Origin: WLND01 sp040398845
GTDB taxonomy: Bacteria; Actinomycetota; Actinomycetes; S36-B12
Assembly: GCA_040398845.1 (NCBI GenBank)
Contig: JBBATH010000020.1
Span: forward strand, 1-61,489
Direction: 5' to 3'
Length of the DNA stretch: 61,489 bases
Shown here: positions 33,853 through 42,771 of the stretch, piece by piece
Layout of the letters: each line of letters begins with the position of its first letter
How positions within the stretch are numbered: position 1 is the stretch's first letter
The notes under the pieces: generated by a model
Told to the model about the DNA's origin: nothing
The model's database searches: none
Seen by the model: the letters and a program-made list of their open reading frames with translations, nothing else
Position numbers and translations under genes: made by a program

Positions 33853-34680
33853 ATGGCAACTGTCACCAGCCCACCACCGAGCCAAGGCGCTCCGGATCGG
33901 CGGGCGCAGATCAAGGCCCGCACGCTGCGGACCGATGCATGGTGGATCCAGCCGGCGATCACGGCCGCGGTCCTCGTGCTGTTCGTCATCTACTCGACGT
34001 GGCGGGCCTTTGAGAACGCGTTCTACTTTGCAGAGCCGCTCATCTCGCCGTTCTACTCTCCGTGCCTTTCCACTGCTTGCCCCCCGGGCGCGACCCTGCT
34101 CGGATTCACCCCATTCGGTGACTGGTTCTTCGCCGGCTACGCGTTCTCGCCAGCGCTGTTCATCCTCATCTTCCCGCTGGGGTTCCGCCTCACCTGCTAC
34201 TACTACCGCAAGACGTATTACCGCTCGTTCTGGCAGTCGCCGCCGGCGTGCGCAGTAGCCGAGCCGCACAAGCGCTACACCGGTGAGACTCGGTTCCCGC
34301 TTATCATCCAAAACAGTCACCGCTACTTCTTCTACGCGGGTCTGATCTTCAACGTGATCCTCACCTACGACGGAATCCTCGCGTTCCGCAATGCCGAGGG
34401 CGCCTGGGGCCACATGAGTATCGGCACGCTCATCCTGTTGATGAACGCCTCGTTCCTGTGGATGTACTCGCTGTCGTGCCACTCCTGCCGCCATGCCATG
34501 GGTGGCCGACTCAAGAACTTCTCAGCCCATCCGGTCCGGTATAAGGCATGGACGTGGGTGTCGAAGATCAACGTTCACCACCCGAAGTTTGCCTGGATCT
34601 CGCTCATCTTCGTCGCCTTCACGGACTTCTACGTCCGCGAGGTCGCCTCCGGCGCCATCACCAACTTCTACTTCTTCTAA
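33853..34680 (+). CDS. sdhC: Succinate dehydrogenase membrane anchor (cytochrome b-type)
   Basis: A 275-residue protein with about five membrane spans, the type of anchor found in actinobacterial Sdh enzymes encoded upstream of sdhA and sdhB. GGAGGAACGAGC precedes the ATG. Histidines in QNSHRYFFYAG and SCHSCRHAMGG, on hydrophobic segments, are candidate haem ligands. It would anchor the complex and pass electrons to menaquinone. Assignment rests mainly on operon position and span layout. Confidence 0.82.
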   Translation: MATVTSPPPSQGAPDRRAQIKARTLRTDAWWIQPAITAAVLVLFVIYSTWRAFENAFYFAEPLISPFYSPCLSTACPPGATLLGFTPFGDWFFAGYAFSPALFILIFPLGFRLTCYYYRKTYYRSFWQSPPACAVAEPHKRYTGETRFPLIIQNSHRYFFYAGLIFNVILTYDGILAFRNAEGAWGHMSIGTLILLMNASFLWMYSLSCHSCRHAMGGRLKNFSAHPVRYKAWTWVSKINVHHPKFAWISLIFVAFTDFYVREVASGAITNFYFF

Positions 34681-34690
34681 GAGGGTCACC

Positions 34691-36598
34691 ATGACGGACA
34701 CAGAACGTTACTCCTTCGACATCGTCGTTATCGGCGCGGGCGGGGCGGGACTTCGAGCAGCCATCGAGGCTCGCGAGGCCGGTCATACCGTCGCGGTCAT
34801 GAGCAAATCACTGTTCGGCAAGGCACACACGGTCATGGCAGAGGGCGGCATCGCCGCGTCGATGGCGAACGTCAACTCCAAAGACGGCTGGAGTGTCCAC
34901 TTCTGCGACACCATGCGCGGTGGCAAGTTCACGAACCATTACCGGATGGCCGAGATTCACGCCAAGGAATCCCCCGATCGGGTGTGGGAACTTGAGTCCT
35001 GGGGTGCGCTTTTCGATCGCACGCCCGAGGGCAAGATCAGCCAACGCAACTTCGGTGGGCACGAATACCCGCGCCTCGCACATGTCGGCGACCGCACCGG
35101 CTTGGAGATGATCCGCACGCTCCAGCAGAAGGTCGTCCAGCTGCAGCAGGTCGATAAGCAGAACACTGGCGATTATGAGTCGGGCATCAAGATCTTCGCC
35201 GAGTGCTCGGTCACCGATGTGTTTATGGAAGGCGAGGGGGCGAAGCGCCACGCGACCGGAGTGTTGGCCTACTGGCGCTCCACCGGTGACTTCGTGGTCA
35301 TCGATTCGCCGTCAGTGATCATTGCCACCGGCGGTATCGGAAAGTCTTTCAAGGTGACGAGTAATTCATGGGAGGGCACCGGTGACGGTCATGCCCTTGC
35401 AATGATGGTTGGCGGCTCACTCGTCAACATGGAGTTCATCCAGTTCCACCCGACCGGCATGGTGTGGCCGCCGAGTGTCAAGGGCTTGCTTGTCACCGAA
35501 TCCGTTCGTGGGGATGGCGGAGTTCTCACGAACTCTGAGGGCCGCCGGTTCATGTTCGATTACATCCCTGACGTTTTCAAGAAGCAGTACGCGCAGACCG
35601 AGGAGGAGGCGGACCGCTGGTATGACGACCCGGACAACAACAAGCGCCCACCGGAACTTCTTCCGCGCGATGAGGTAGCGCGCGCAATCAATGCCGAGGT
35701 GAAGGCCGGTCGTGGGTCGCCTCACGGTGGTGTGTTCCTCGATGTCTCGAAGCGACTGCCGGCCGACGTCATCAAGGCGAAGCTGCCATCGATGTGGCAC
35801 CAGTTCAAGGAGCTCGCTGACGTCGACATCACTGAGGAGTCGATGGAGGTCGGTCCAACCTGCCATTACGTGATGGGCGGCATAGAGGTTGACGCTGATA
35901 CCCAAGAGCTCGTTGGGCTCCAAGGGCTGTTCGCGGCCGGTGAGTCATCGGGGGGGATGCACGGGTCAAATCGCCTCGGTGGCAATTCACTTTCGGACCT
36001 CCTCGTGTTCGGACGTCGCGCCGGACTTTATGCGGCGGAGTATGTCGAAGGACTTAAGGCCAAGGGTGAAATGCCGGCAGTGTCCGAGGCGGATCTAGAG
36101 GTGGCAATGGCGCGGGCAATTGCGCCATTCGACCCGTCGCGGGACGAGAACCCGTACTCGATCCAAGATGATCTGCAGACGATCATGAACGATCTCGTGG
36201 GGATCATCCGCACGGGGGACGAGATGCGTGCGGCGCTGGAGAAAATTGAGGCCCTCAAGGAGCGCATGACTCGGGTCCACGCCATGGGCGACCGGGGGTA
36301 CAACCCGGGCTGGCACTTGGCGCTCGATCTGCCCAAACAGGTCCTCGTCTCCGAGTCCGTGGCGCGGGCGGCGCTCGCCCGCGAGGAGTCGCGTGGTGGT
36401 CACACCCGCAATGACTTCCCGGTGATGAGTCCTGACTGGCGTCAGGTGAACCTCATCTGCCGCGTCAGTAACGACCAGATCGACGTCACCAAGCAGCCGC
36501 TGCCGACGCTCCCCCTTGAGCTCATTCAGTTATTCGACGTAGCAGAGCTAAAAAAGTACATGACCATTGAAGAACTCACTTCGGTTGGGATGGCGTAG
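34691..36598 (+). CDS. sdhA: Succinate dehydrogenase flavoprotein subunit
   Basis: A 635-residue FAD subunit. VIGAGGAGLRAAIEA is the FAD site, and AHTVMAEGGI supplies His46, expected to bind FAD covalently. VMGGIEVDADTQ, GSNRLGGNSLSDLLVFG and RGGHTRNDFP are family signatures including active-site arginines. It oxidises succinate to fumarate on the cytoplasmic side. It starts 10 bp after sdhC and ends 2 bp before sdhB. Confidence 0.93.
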   Translation: MTDTERYSFDIVVIGAGGAGLRAAIEAREAGHTVAVMSKSLFGKAHTVMAEGGIAASMANVNSKDGWSVHFCDTMRGGKFTNHYRMAEIHAKESPDRVWELESWGALFDRTPEGKISQRNFGGHEYPRLAHVGDRTGLEMIRTLQQKVVQLQQVDKQNTGDYESGIKIFAECSVTDVFMEGEGAKRHATGVLAYWRSTGDFVVIDSPSVIIATGGIGKSFKVTSNSWEGTGDGHALAMMVGGSLVNMEFIQFHPTGMVWPPSVKGLLVTESVRGDGGVLTNSEGRRFMFDYIPDVFKKQYAQTEEEADRWYDDPDNNKRPPELLPRDEVARAINAEVKAGRGSPHGGVFLDVSKRLPADVIKAKLPSMWHQFKELADVDITEESMEVGPTCHYVMGGIEVDADTQELVGLQGLFAAGESSGGMHGSNRLGGNSLSDLLVFGRRAGLYAAEYVEGLKAKGEMPAVSEADLEVAMARAIAPFDPSRDENPYSIQDDLQTIMNDLVGIIRTGDEMRAALEKIEALKERMTRVHAMGDRGYNPGWHLALDLPKQVLVSESVARAALAREESRGGHTRNDFPVMSPDWRQVNLICRVSNDQIDVTKQPLPTLPLELIQLFDVAELKKYMTIEELTSVGMA

Positions 36599-36600
36599 AC

Positions 36601-37359
36601 ATGAGCTATATGGCAAAGTTCCGCCTTTGGCGCGGTCCGGACGGCACGGGCGGACTCAAGGATTACGACGTCCAGGTGCAAGACGGCGAGGTCGTCCTTG
36701 ATGTGATTCAACGTATCCAGGCGGAGCAGGCCACTGATCTTGCGGTTCGCTGGAACTGCAAGGCGGGCAAGTGCGGGTCCTGCAGCGTCGAGGTCAATGG
36801 TCGGCCGAGGCTCATGTGCATGACTCGGATGAACACGTTCGAGGAGACTGACACCGTCACGGTGACGCCACTTCGGGCCTTCCCAGTCATCCGCGATCTC
36901 GTCACCGACGTGTCGTTCAACTACGCGAAGGCACGCGAGGTTCCCGCGTTCAAGCCGCCGGAGGGCCTCAAGCCGGGCGAGTACCGGATGGCTCAGGAGG
37001 ATGTTGCCCGCAGCCAGGAGTTCCGGAAGTGCATCGAGTGCTTCCTGTGCCAAAACACCTGCCACGCGGTGCGCGACCACGAGGAGAACAAGACGAACTT
37101 CGCTGGGCCCCGCGTGCTCATGCGCGTCGCTGAGCTCGAGATGCACCCCCTCGACACCGTCGATCGTCAGAAGATGGCGCAGGACGAACTGGGGCTCGGC
37201 TACTGCAACATCACCAAGTGCTGCACCGAGGTCTGCCCCGAGCACATCAAGATCACCGACAACGCCCTTATCCCGCTGAAGGAGCGGGTCGCCGATATTA
37301 AGTACGACCCGATCCGGTGGCTCGGCAGCAAGATTCGGGTGCGTGCAGCAAGTGACTGA
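36601..37359 (+). CDS. sdhB: Succinate dehydrogenase iron-sulfur subunit
   Basis: A 252-residue electron-transfer subunit. The N-terminal ferredoxin domain has CKAGKCGSC plus a later Cys (RLMC) for [2Fe-2S]; the C-terminal domain has CIECFLCQNTC and CNITKCCTEVCPEH for the [4Fe-4S] and [3Fe-4S] clusters. Electrons pass from SdhA FAD to the SdhC quinone site. Its last codons overlap the start of the mutase gene. Confidence 0.93.
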   Translation: MSYMAKFRLWRGPDGTGGLKDYDVQVQDGEVVLDVIQRIQAEQATDLAVRWNCKAGKCGSCSVEVNGRPRLMCMTRMNTFEETDTVTVTPLRAFPVIRDLVTDVSFNYAKAREVPAFKPPEGLKPGEYRMAQEDVARSQEFRKCIECFLCQNTCHAVRDHEENKTNFAGPRVLMRVAELEMHPLDTVDRQKMAQDELGLGYCNITKCCTEVCPEHIKITDNALIPLKERVADIKYDPIRWLGSKIRVRAASD

Positions 37360-38944
37360 TGCGGGGGGCGCTCTAACGGAGTCCGGACTGCCGCTCGCGG
37401 TGGTCTATGGTCCGCGGACGCTCACCGATTGGGATCCGCAAACGCAGCTTGGCGAGCCCGGCGAGTTTCCGTACACCCGGGGTGTGTATCCGTCGATGTA
37501 CACGGGCAGGCCCTGGACGATGCGGCAGTACGCCGGGTTCGGCACGGCGGTGGAGTCGAATGAGCGCTACCGCCAGTTGCTTGCGGCGGGAACCACCGGA
37601 CTTTCGGTGGCGTTCGACCTGCCGACCCAGATGGGGTATGACTCGGATCACCCGCTTGCGCATGGCGAGGTCGGCAAGGTTGGGGTCGCGATCGACTCTA
37701 TTGACGATATGCGCATCCTGTTCGATCAGATCCCGCTGGACCAGGTCTCGACCTCGATGACGATCAATTCACCGGCGGCGATTCTGCTCATGCTCTATCA
37801 GCTCATCGCTGAGGAGCAGGGCATCACGGCTGACCAACTGAACGGCACGATTCAAAACGACGTGCTCAAGGAGTACATCGCCCGGGGCACGTACATCTAC
37901 CCCCCGGCGGAGTCGATCCGGCTCATCACCGACATCTTCACCTATTGCCGGAACGAGATCCCGAGCTGGAACACCATCTCTATCTCCGGGTATCACATGG
38001 CCGAGGCCGGGGCGACCCCCGTTCAGGAGATCGCTTTCACCCTCGCCGATGGGATCGCGTACGTTCAGGCCGCAGTCGAATCCGGTCAGGATGTCGATGA
38101 GTTCGCGCCGCGTCTCGCGTTCTTCTTCGTCTCACGCACGACAATTCTGGAGGAGGTCGCGAAGTTCCGGGCGGCCCGCCGAATGTGGGCGCACATCATG
38201 CGCGAGCAGTTCGGTGCAAAGAACCCAAAGTCGTGGATGCTGAGGTTTCATACCCAGACCGCCGGTGTGCAGCTGACTGCTCAGCAGCCCGAGATCAACC
38301 TGGTTCGGGTGGCCGTGCAGGGCCTCGCCGCAGTTCTTGGCGGCACGCAGTCGCTGCATACGAATTCCTTTGACGAGGCACTCGCCCTGCCATCGCAGAA
38401 GGCAGCCCGCCTCGCCCTGCGCACCCAGCAGGTGCTTGCCTTTGAGACCGATATCTGCGCGACTGTCGATCCCTTCGCCGGGTCGTACGTCGTGGAGTCG
38501 ATGACCGATGAAATCGAGCGAGAGGCCCTCGCGTTGATCGCCCGGATCACCGACATGGGCGGCGCTGTCGCGGCGATCGAGCAGGGGTTCCAGAAGGCCG
38601 AGATCGAGCGATCCGCGTACGCGGTCACCCAGCAGATCGATGCAGGGGTGCGCACCGTCGTCGGCATGAACAAGTTCACGGTCGATGAGCATGAGCATTA
38701 CGAACCGCTGAGGGTCAACCCGCTCATCGAGCAGGAACAGGGAGCCCGCCTCGCGAAGCTTCGCGCTGAACGCGATGGCGTGGAGGTGAGTCGCCTGCTC
38801 GAACTCATTCGCGAGACGGCCAAGGGTGAAGCGAACCTTCTATACCCGATAAAAGAGGCCCTGCGGGCGCGGGCAACGGTTGGCGAGGTTTCCGATGCGC
38901 TTCGGGATGTATGGGGGCAGTACCAGCCAGCCGATCGGTTCTGA
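37352..38944 (+). CDS. Methylmalonyl-CoA mutase catalytic subunit without B12 domain
   Basis: A 530-residue mutase barrel, starting at the GTG at 37352 (an in-frame GTG at 37343 is possible), overlapping sdhB. TMRQYAGFGTA carries Tyr60 and ARGTYIYPP carries Arg178, exactly 118 residues apart as are Tyr89 and Arg207 of Propionibacterium mutase; His215 (SGYHMAEAGA) matches His244. Keeping Tyr and Arg points to a carboxylated substrate such as methylmalonyl-CoA, not isobutyryl- or 2-hydroxyisobutyryl-CoA. The chain ends where the C-terminal cobalamin domain of full-length enzymes would begin, so a separate small subunit must come from elsewhere. Product would be succinyl-CoA. Confidence 0.83.
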   Translation: MTDAGGALTESGLPLAVVYGPRTLTDWDPQTQLGEPGEFPYTRGVYPSMYTGRPWTMRQYAGFGTAVESNERYRQLLAAGTTGLSVAFDLPTQMGYDSDHPLAHGEVGKVGVAIDSIDDMRILFDQIPLDQVSTSMTINSPAAILLMLYQLIAEEQGITADQLNGTIQNDVLKEYIARGTYIYPPAESIRLITDIFTYCRNEIPSWNTISISGYHMAEAGATPVQEIAFTLADGIAYVQAAVESGQDVDEFAPRLAFFFVSRTTILEEVAKFRAARRMWAHIMREQFGAKNPKSWMLRFHTQTAGVQLTAQQPEINLVRVAVQGLAAVLGGTQSLHTNSFDEALALPSQKAARLALRTQQVLAFETDICATVDPFAGSYVVESMTDEIEREALALIARITDMGGAVAAIEQGFQKAEIERSAYAVTQQIDAGVRTVVGMNKFTVDEHEHYEPLRVNPLIEQEQGARLAKLRAERDGVEVSRLLELIRETAKGEANLLYPIKEALRARATVGEVSDALRDVWGQYQPADRF

Positions 38945-39939
38945 TGGGCGCGACGGGGGCGTCGGGCATCTCGCCTCGACGCGTGCTCCTCGACTGCGAC
39001 CCAGGTCACGACGATGCCATTGCCATCATGCTGGCGGTGGCCGACCCATCGATAGATCTCATCGCCGTCACCACCGTGGCAGGCAATGTCACCTTGGAGC
39101 ACACCACCCGCAATGCCCTGCGCGTACTCGATCTCATCGGACGAACGGATATCACAGTCGCCGCTGGCCGCGATAGTCCACGAATTCGCGACCTGTCGAC
39201 AGCGGCAGCCATGCATGGCGAGAGCGGCCTCGCCGGGCCGCTGCCGGTTACGCCGAGCCAGAGCCCTTCCAACCTCACGGCGATCGAGAAGATTGAGCGC
39301 GTTCTGAGCGAGGCCGCAGATCCCATCACTCTCGTGGCGACCGGCCCGCTCACGAACATGGCCGATGTCGTCGAGCAACTCCCGCACCTTCATCACATGA
39401 TCCGAGAACTCGTCATCATGGGTGGCGCCGTTGATCTCGGAAACTGGACCCCTGCGGCGGAGTTCAACATCTGGGTTGATCCCCATGCAGCAGACGTCGT
39501 TTTTCGAGCGGCATGCGTCCCGGGAACCGATCGAACCGGTATCCCACTCACAATGATCGGCCTTGACGTCACCCACCGTGCATGGCTCACCGATGAGCAT
39601 GCTGACTTCCTGCGAGACACGGGCGATGTCGGCGCGTTCGTCGCAGAGCTCCTCGATCACTTCGTCGGGTTCCATCAGGAGCGGTTCGGCTGGGAGGGTG
39701 CACCGATCCATGATGCCGTGACGATCGCGCACATCATCGACCCAACCCTCGTCACGGCCCTGCCCATGAATGTTCAGATCGAAACCGAGTCAGCCCTGTG
39801 CATTGGGCGCACGGTGGCAGACCGTTGGTCCGTCACTGGTCTGCCGGCGAATGCGCTCGTGGGCCTCGACATCGACCGTGACCGATTTGTAACCATGTTG
39901 GTGGATCGATTGCAACGTATTGGGTCCGCGTCACGGTGA
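38944..39939 (+). CDS. Inosine-uridine preferring nucleoside hydrolase
   Basis: A 331-residue nucleoside hydrolase that splits nucleosides to base and ribose. LLDCDPGHDDAIAIML holds the Ca2+-binding aspartates (Asp17, Asp19, Asp23, Asp24), LVIMGGAV and AEFNIWVDPHAAD are the substrate loop, and IHDAVTIAHIIDP contains the C-terminal Asp ligand with a neighbouring His. Its ATG overlaps the mutase stop (TGATG), but its function fits the nucleoside genes downstream. Confidence 0.87.
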   Translation: MGATGASGISPRRVLLDCDPGHDDAIAIMLAVADPSIDLIAVTTVAGNVTLEHTTRNALRVLDLIGRTDITVAAGRDSPRIRDLSTAAAMHGESGLAGPLPVTPSQSPSNLTAIEKIERVLSEAADPITLVATGPLTNMADVVEQLPHLHHMIRELVIMGGAVDLGNWTPAAEFNIWVDPHAADVVFRAACVPGTDRTGIPLTMIGLDVTHRAWLTDEHADFLRDTGDVGAFVAELLDHFVGFHQERFGWEGAPIHDAVTIAHIIDPTLVTALPMNVQIETESALCIGRTVADRWSVTGLPANALVGLDIDRDRFVTMLVDRLQRIGSASR

Positions 39940-40004
39940 GCGCTTCGTTAGGCTGAGCGCAGGCCGCGTCGAACGTCGTCCGCAGCCATCAACTAAGGAG
40001 ATCA

Positions 40005-41135
40005 ATGAAGACCAACGTGAAGATCGCAGCAGCGGTATTCGCTGTTGCTGCACTCGGCCTCGCCGGGTGTGGGGGCAGCACGACCACTGCCGAGTCGTCC
40101 GCTGCGCCTGCTGCCAGCGCCGCGGCCAGTGCACCCGCAGCCAGCGAGCCGGCAGCCGCCGCACTCAAGGCGTGCGAGGTCACCGATGTCGGTGGCGTCG
40201 ATGACAAGGGCTTTAACCAGAAGGCCTACAAGGGCGTCACTGACGCCGCGGATCAGCTTGGCGTCGAGGCAATCGTCCTCGAGTCACAGGCTGAGACTGA
40301 CTACGCTCCGAACATTCAGGCGTTCGTCGATCAGGGCTGCAACATGATCGTGACGGTCGGCTTCCTGCTGGGCGATGCGACCATGACGGCCGCCAACGCC
40401 AACCCCGACATCCCCTTCACCATCGTGGACTACGCCTACGGTGACAACGAGGATGGCACCCCGATGATCACGAACAACAACGTGCTCGGGCAGATCTTCA
40501 ACACCGACGAGGCTGCCTTCCTCGCAGGCTACCTCGCAGCCGGCACCACGAAGACCGGCAAGGTCGGCACCTTCGGTGGCGTCAACATCCCGCCGGTGAC
40601 CATCTTCATGGACGGCTTCTACTACGGCGTCCAGAAGTACAACGCCGACAACGGCACCAAGGTCGAGGTGCTCGGCTGGGACCCGAAGACCCAAAAGGGC
40701 CTGTTCACCGAGAACTTCGAGAAGCTCGATGACGGTCGCACCTTCGCCCAGAACCTCGTCGACGAAGGCGCTGACATTGTCATGCCCGTCGCCGGCCCGG
40801 TTGGTCTCGGTTCCGCTGCGCTCGCAACTGAGCTCGGCACCGACAAGCTCATGATCATCGGCGTCGACAGCGACCAGTACGAGAGCGACACCGCGAACCA
40901 GAGTGTCTACCTCACCTCGGTGCTGAAGAACATGGACGTCACGACGTTCAACGCGATCAAGTCCGTTGTAGATGGCACCTTCGCGGGTGGCGTGACGGTC
41001 GGGACCCTCGAGAACGGTGGTGTGGGCCTGGCCCCGCTCCACGACATGGCTTCGATGGTCGAGCCGGAGCTCGTGGACAAGATTGCTGCACTCTTGACCG
41101 GGATCGTCGACGGTTCGGTGAGCGTCAAGGGCTAG
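40005..41135 (+). CDS. bmpA: BmpA-family nucleoside-binding lipoprotein
   Basis: A 376-residue substrate-binding protein for nucleoside ABC uptake. TAAGGAG precedes the ATG. The signal peptide ends in LAGC (acylated Cys22) followed by an Ala/Ser/Pro linker. GGVDDKGFNQKAYKG is the typical BMP motif. It is the first gene of the importer unit; a hairpin separates it from the ATPase gene, which would let the binding protein be made in excess. Confidence 0.88.
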   Translation: MKTNVKIAAAVFAVAALGLAGCGGSTTTAESSAAPAASAAASAPAASEPAAAALKACEVTDVGGVDDKGFNQKAYKGVTDAADQLGVEAIVLESQAETDYAPNIQAFVDQGCNMIVTVGFLLGDATMTAANANPDIPFTIVDYAYGDNEDGTPMITNNNVLGQIFNTDEAAFLAGYLAAGTTKTGKVGTFGGVNIPPVTIFMDGFYYGVQKYNADNGTKVEVLGWDPKTQKGLFTENFEKLDDGRTFAQNLVDEGADIVMPVAGPVGLGSAALATELGTDKLMIIGVDSDQYESDTANQSVYLTSVLKNMDVTTFNAIKSVVDGTFAGGVTVGTLENGGVGLAPLHDMASMVEPELVDKIAALLTGIVDGSVSVKG

Positions 41136-41161
41136 TTGTTCATCGGCTCCACGTGAGTCGA

Positions 41162-41200
41162 GGGGAGGTGGGGTTCGAGCACATCGAACCCCACCTTCTC
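41162..41200 (+). terminator. Hairpin after bmpA (terminator or attenuator)
   Basis: Perfect 13-bp arms (41166-41178 and 41184-41196, five-base loop), extended by four more pairs including two G.U. It lies between bmpA and the ATPase gene of the same transporter, so partial termination could set their ratio. Confidence 0.75.
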
Positions 41201-41265
41201 CGGTATCTGGGCGCCAATACGGATAGCGTGTCCTGCACGGTCAGCGAGCGACGAGAGGATGAGGT

Positions 41266-42771
41266 GTGGAGCTTCAACTACGGGGTATCACGAAGCGATT
41301 CCCCGGGGTGCTCGCGAACGACGACGTGAGCCTTACCGCCCGATCGGGTACGGTGCTCGCCCTCATTGGCGAAAACGGCGCCGGCAAGAGCACCCTCATG
41401 AACGTCCTGTCGGGCCTGTATCGATCGGACGCTGGCGAGATCCTCATCGATGGCGTTCATCAGACCTTCCGTGACCCGGGTGACGCCATCAAGGCGGGCA
41501 TCGGGATGGTGCATCAGCACTTCATGCTCGTGCCGGTGTTCTCGGTGTACGAGAATGTCATCCTCGGCGTGGAGCCCACGAAGGCCGGCGGAGTACTGAA
41601 CCGGCGCGAGGCACGCAGGGAGGTCAAGGAGATTTCGGAGCGCTACGGGCTTGCGGTCGATCCCGATGCGAAAATCGAAGACCTTCCGGTCGGTATCCAG
41701 CAGCGGGTGGAAATCATCAAGGTGCTGCTGCGGGGCGCGAAGATTCTCGTGTTCGACGAGCCGACCGCGGTGCTCACCCCCCAAGAGGTCGACGAGTTTT
41801 TCGGTATCGTTGCTGAACTTAAGGCTCGCGGAGCGACGATCATCTTCATCACCCACAAGCTCAAGGAAGCCCTAGCGGTCGCCGATGACATCACGGTGTT
41901 GCGCGGTGGCAGGGTCGTCGGTCACGCGGATCCGACAACTGCGACCCCGGAGGATCTCGCCGCAATGATGGTGGGTCGTGATATCGACCTGACGGTCGAC
42001 AAGGAGCCTGGCACCCCCGGGCGGACGATTCTCGAGCTCACCGATGTGACGATGGTCGATGACTACGGTCGGCCGCTCCTGAACAGGGTGAGCCTGTCGG
42101 TCGCGGCGGGCGAGATCGTCGGGGTCGCCGGCATCCAGGGCAATGGCCAGACGGAGCTCGTTGAGGCGATCACCGGACTGCTGCCGATCTCGAGTGGACG
42201 AATCGAGTTCGACGGCGCCGATATCTCAAACCGGAGCGTACGAGATCGCCACCTGCTGGGCATCGCCCACGTGCCCGAGGACCGCAACGACATGGGCATG
42301 GTCGGGTCGTTCACCATCAAGGAGAACCTCGTCCTTGACTCCTACTATTCGGCGCCCTACTCCAAGGGTGGTCGCCTGCAGCGCTCGAGTATCCAGGAGT
42401 CCGCCCTCGCCCTAGTCGAGGCATATGACGTGCGGCCACCGCTCATCGAGAACACCGGCGCTGCCCTGTCGGGCGGCAATGCCCAGAAGATGATTGTGGC
42501 TCGCGAGTTCAGCCGCGATGTCCCGCTCGTCATCTGCGCTCAGCCGACCCGCGGCATCGATGTCGGCTCGATTGAATACATTCATGAGCAGATCGTCCGC
42601 AAACGTGATGAGGGCAAGGCGCTCCTCATCGTCTCGACGGAAATCGACGAGATCTTCGCACTATCGGATCGCATCCTCGTCATGTACGACGGCAAGATCG
42701 TGGCCGAGCGACTCACCGGTGACACGACCCCGACGGAGATTGGGCTCTTCATGGCAGGAAAAGGCTCATGA
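41266..42771 (+). CDS. Nucleoside ABC transporter ATPase (NupO-like)
   Basis: A 501-residue tandem ATPase. The first half has GENGAGKST, Q-loop MVHQHFMLVP and LPVGIQQRVEI in place of a normal LSGGQ; the second has the degenerate GIQGNGQTEL Walker A and LSGGNAQKMIVAREF. This asymmetry is usual for the family, as one site is often weak. GTG start at 41266 with GAGAGG upstream. ATGA overlap to the first permease. Confidence 0.88.
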   Translation: MELQLRGITKRFPGVLANDDVSLTARSGTVLALIGENGAGKSTLMNVLSGLYRSDAGEILIDGVHQTFRDPGDAIKAGIGMVHQHFMLVPVFSVYENVILGVEPTKAGGVLNRREARREVKEISERYGLAVDPDAKIEDLPVGIQQRVEIIKVLLRGAKILVFDEPTAVLTPQEVDEFFGIVAELKARGATIIFITHKLKEALAVADDITVLRGGRVVGHADPTTATPEDLAAMMVGRDIDLTVDKEPGTPGRTILELTDVTMVDDYGRPLLNRVSLSVAAGEIVGVAGIQGNGQTELVEAITGLLPISSGRIEFDGADISNRSVRDRHLLGIAHVPEDRNDMGMVGSFTIKENLVLDSYYSAPYSKGGRLQRSSIQESALALVEAYDVRPPLIENTGAALSGGNAQKMIVAREFSRDVPLVICAQPTRGIDVGSIEYIHEQIVRKRDEGKALLIVSTEIDEIFALSDRILVMYDGKIVAERLTGDTTPTEIGLFMAGKGS

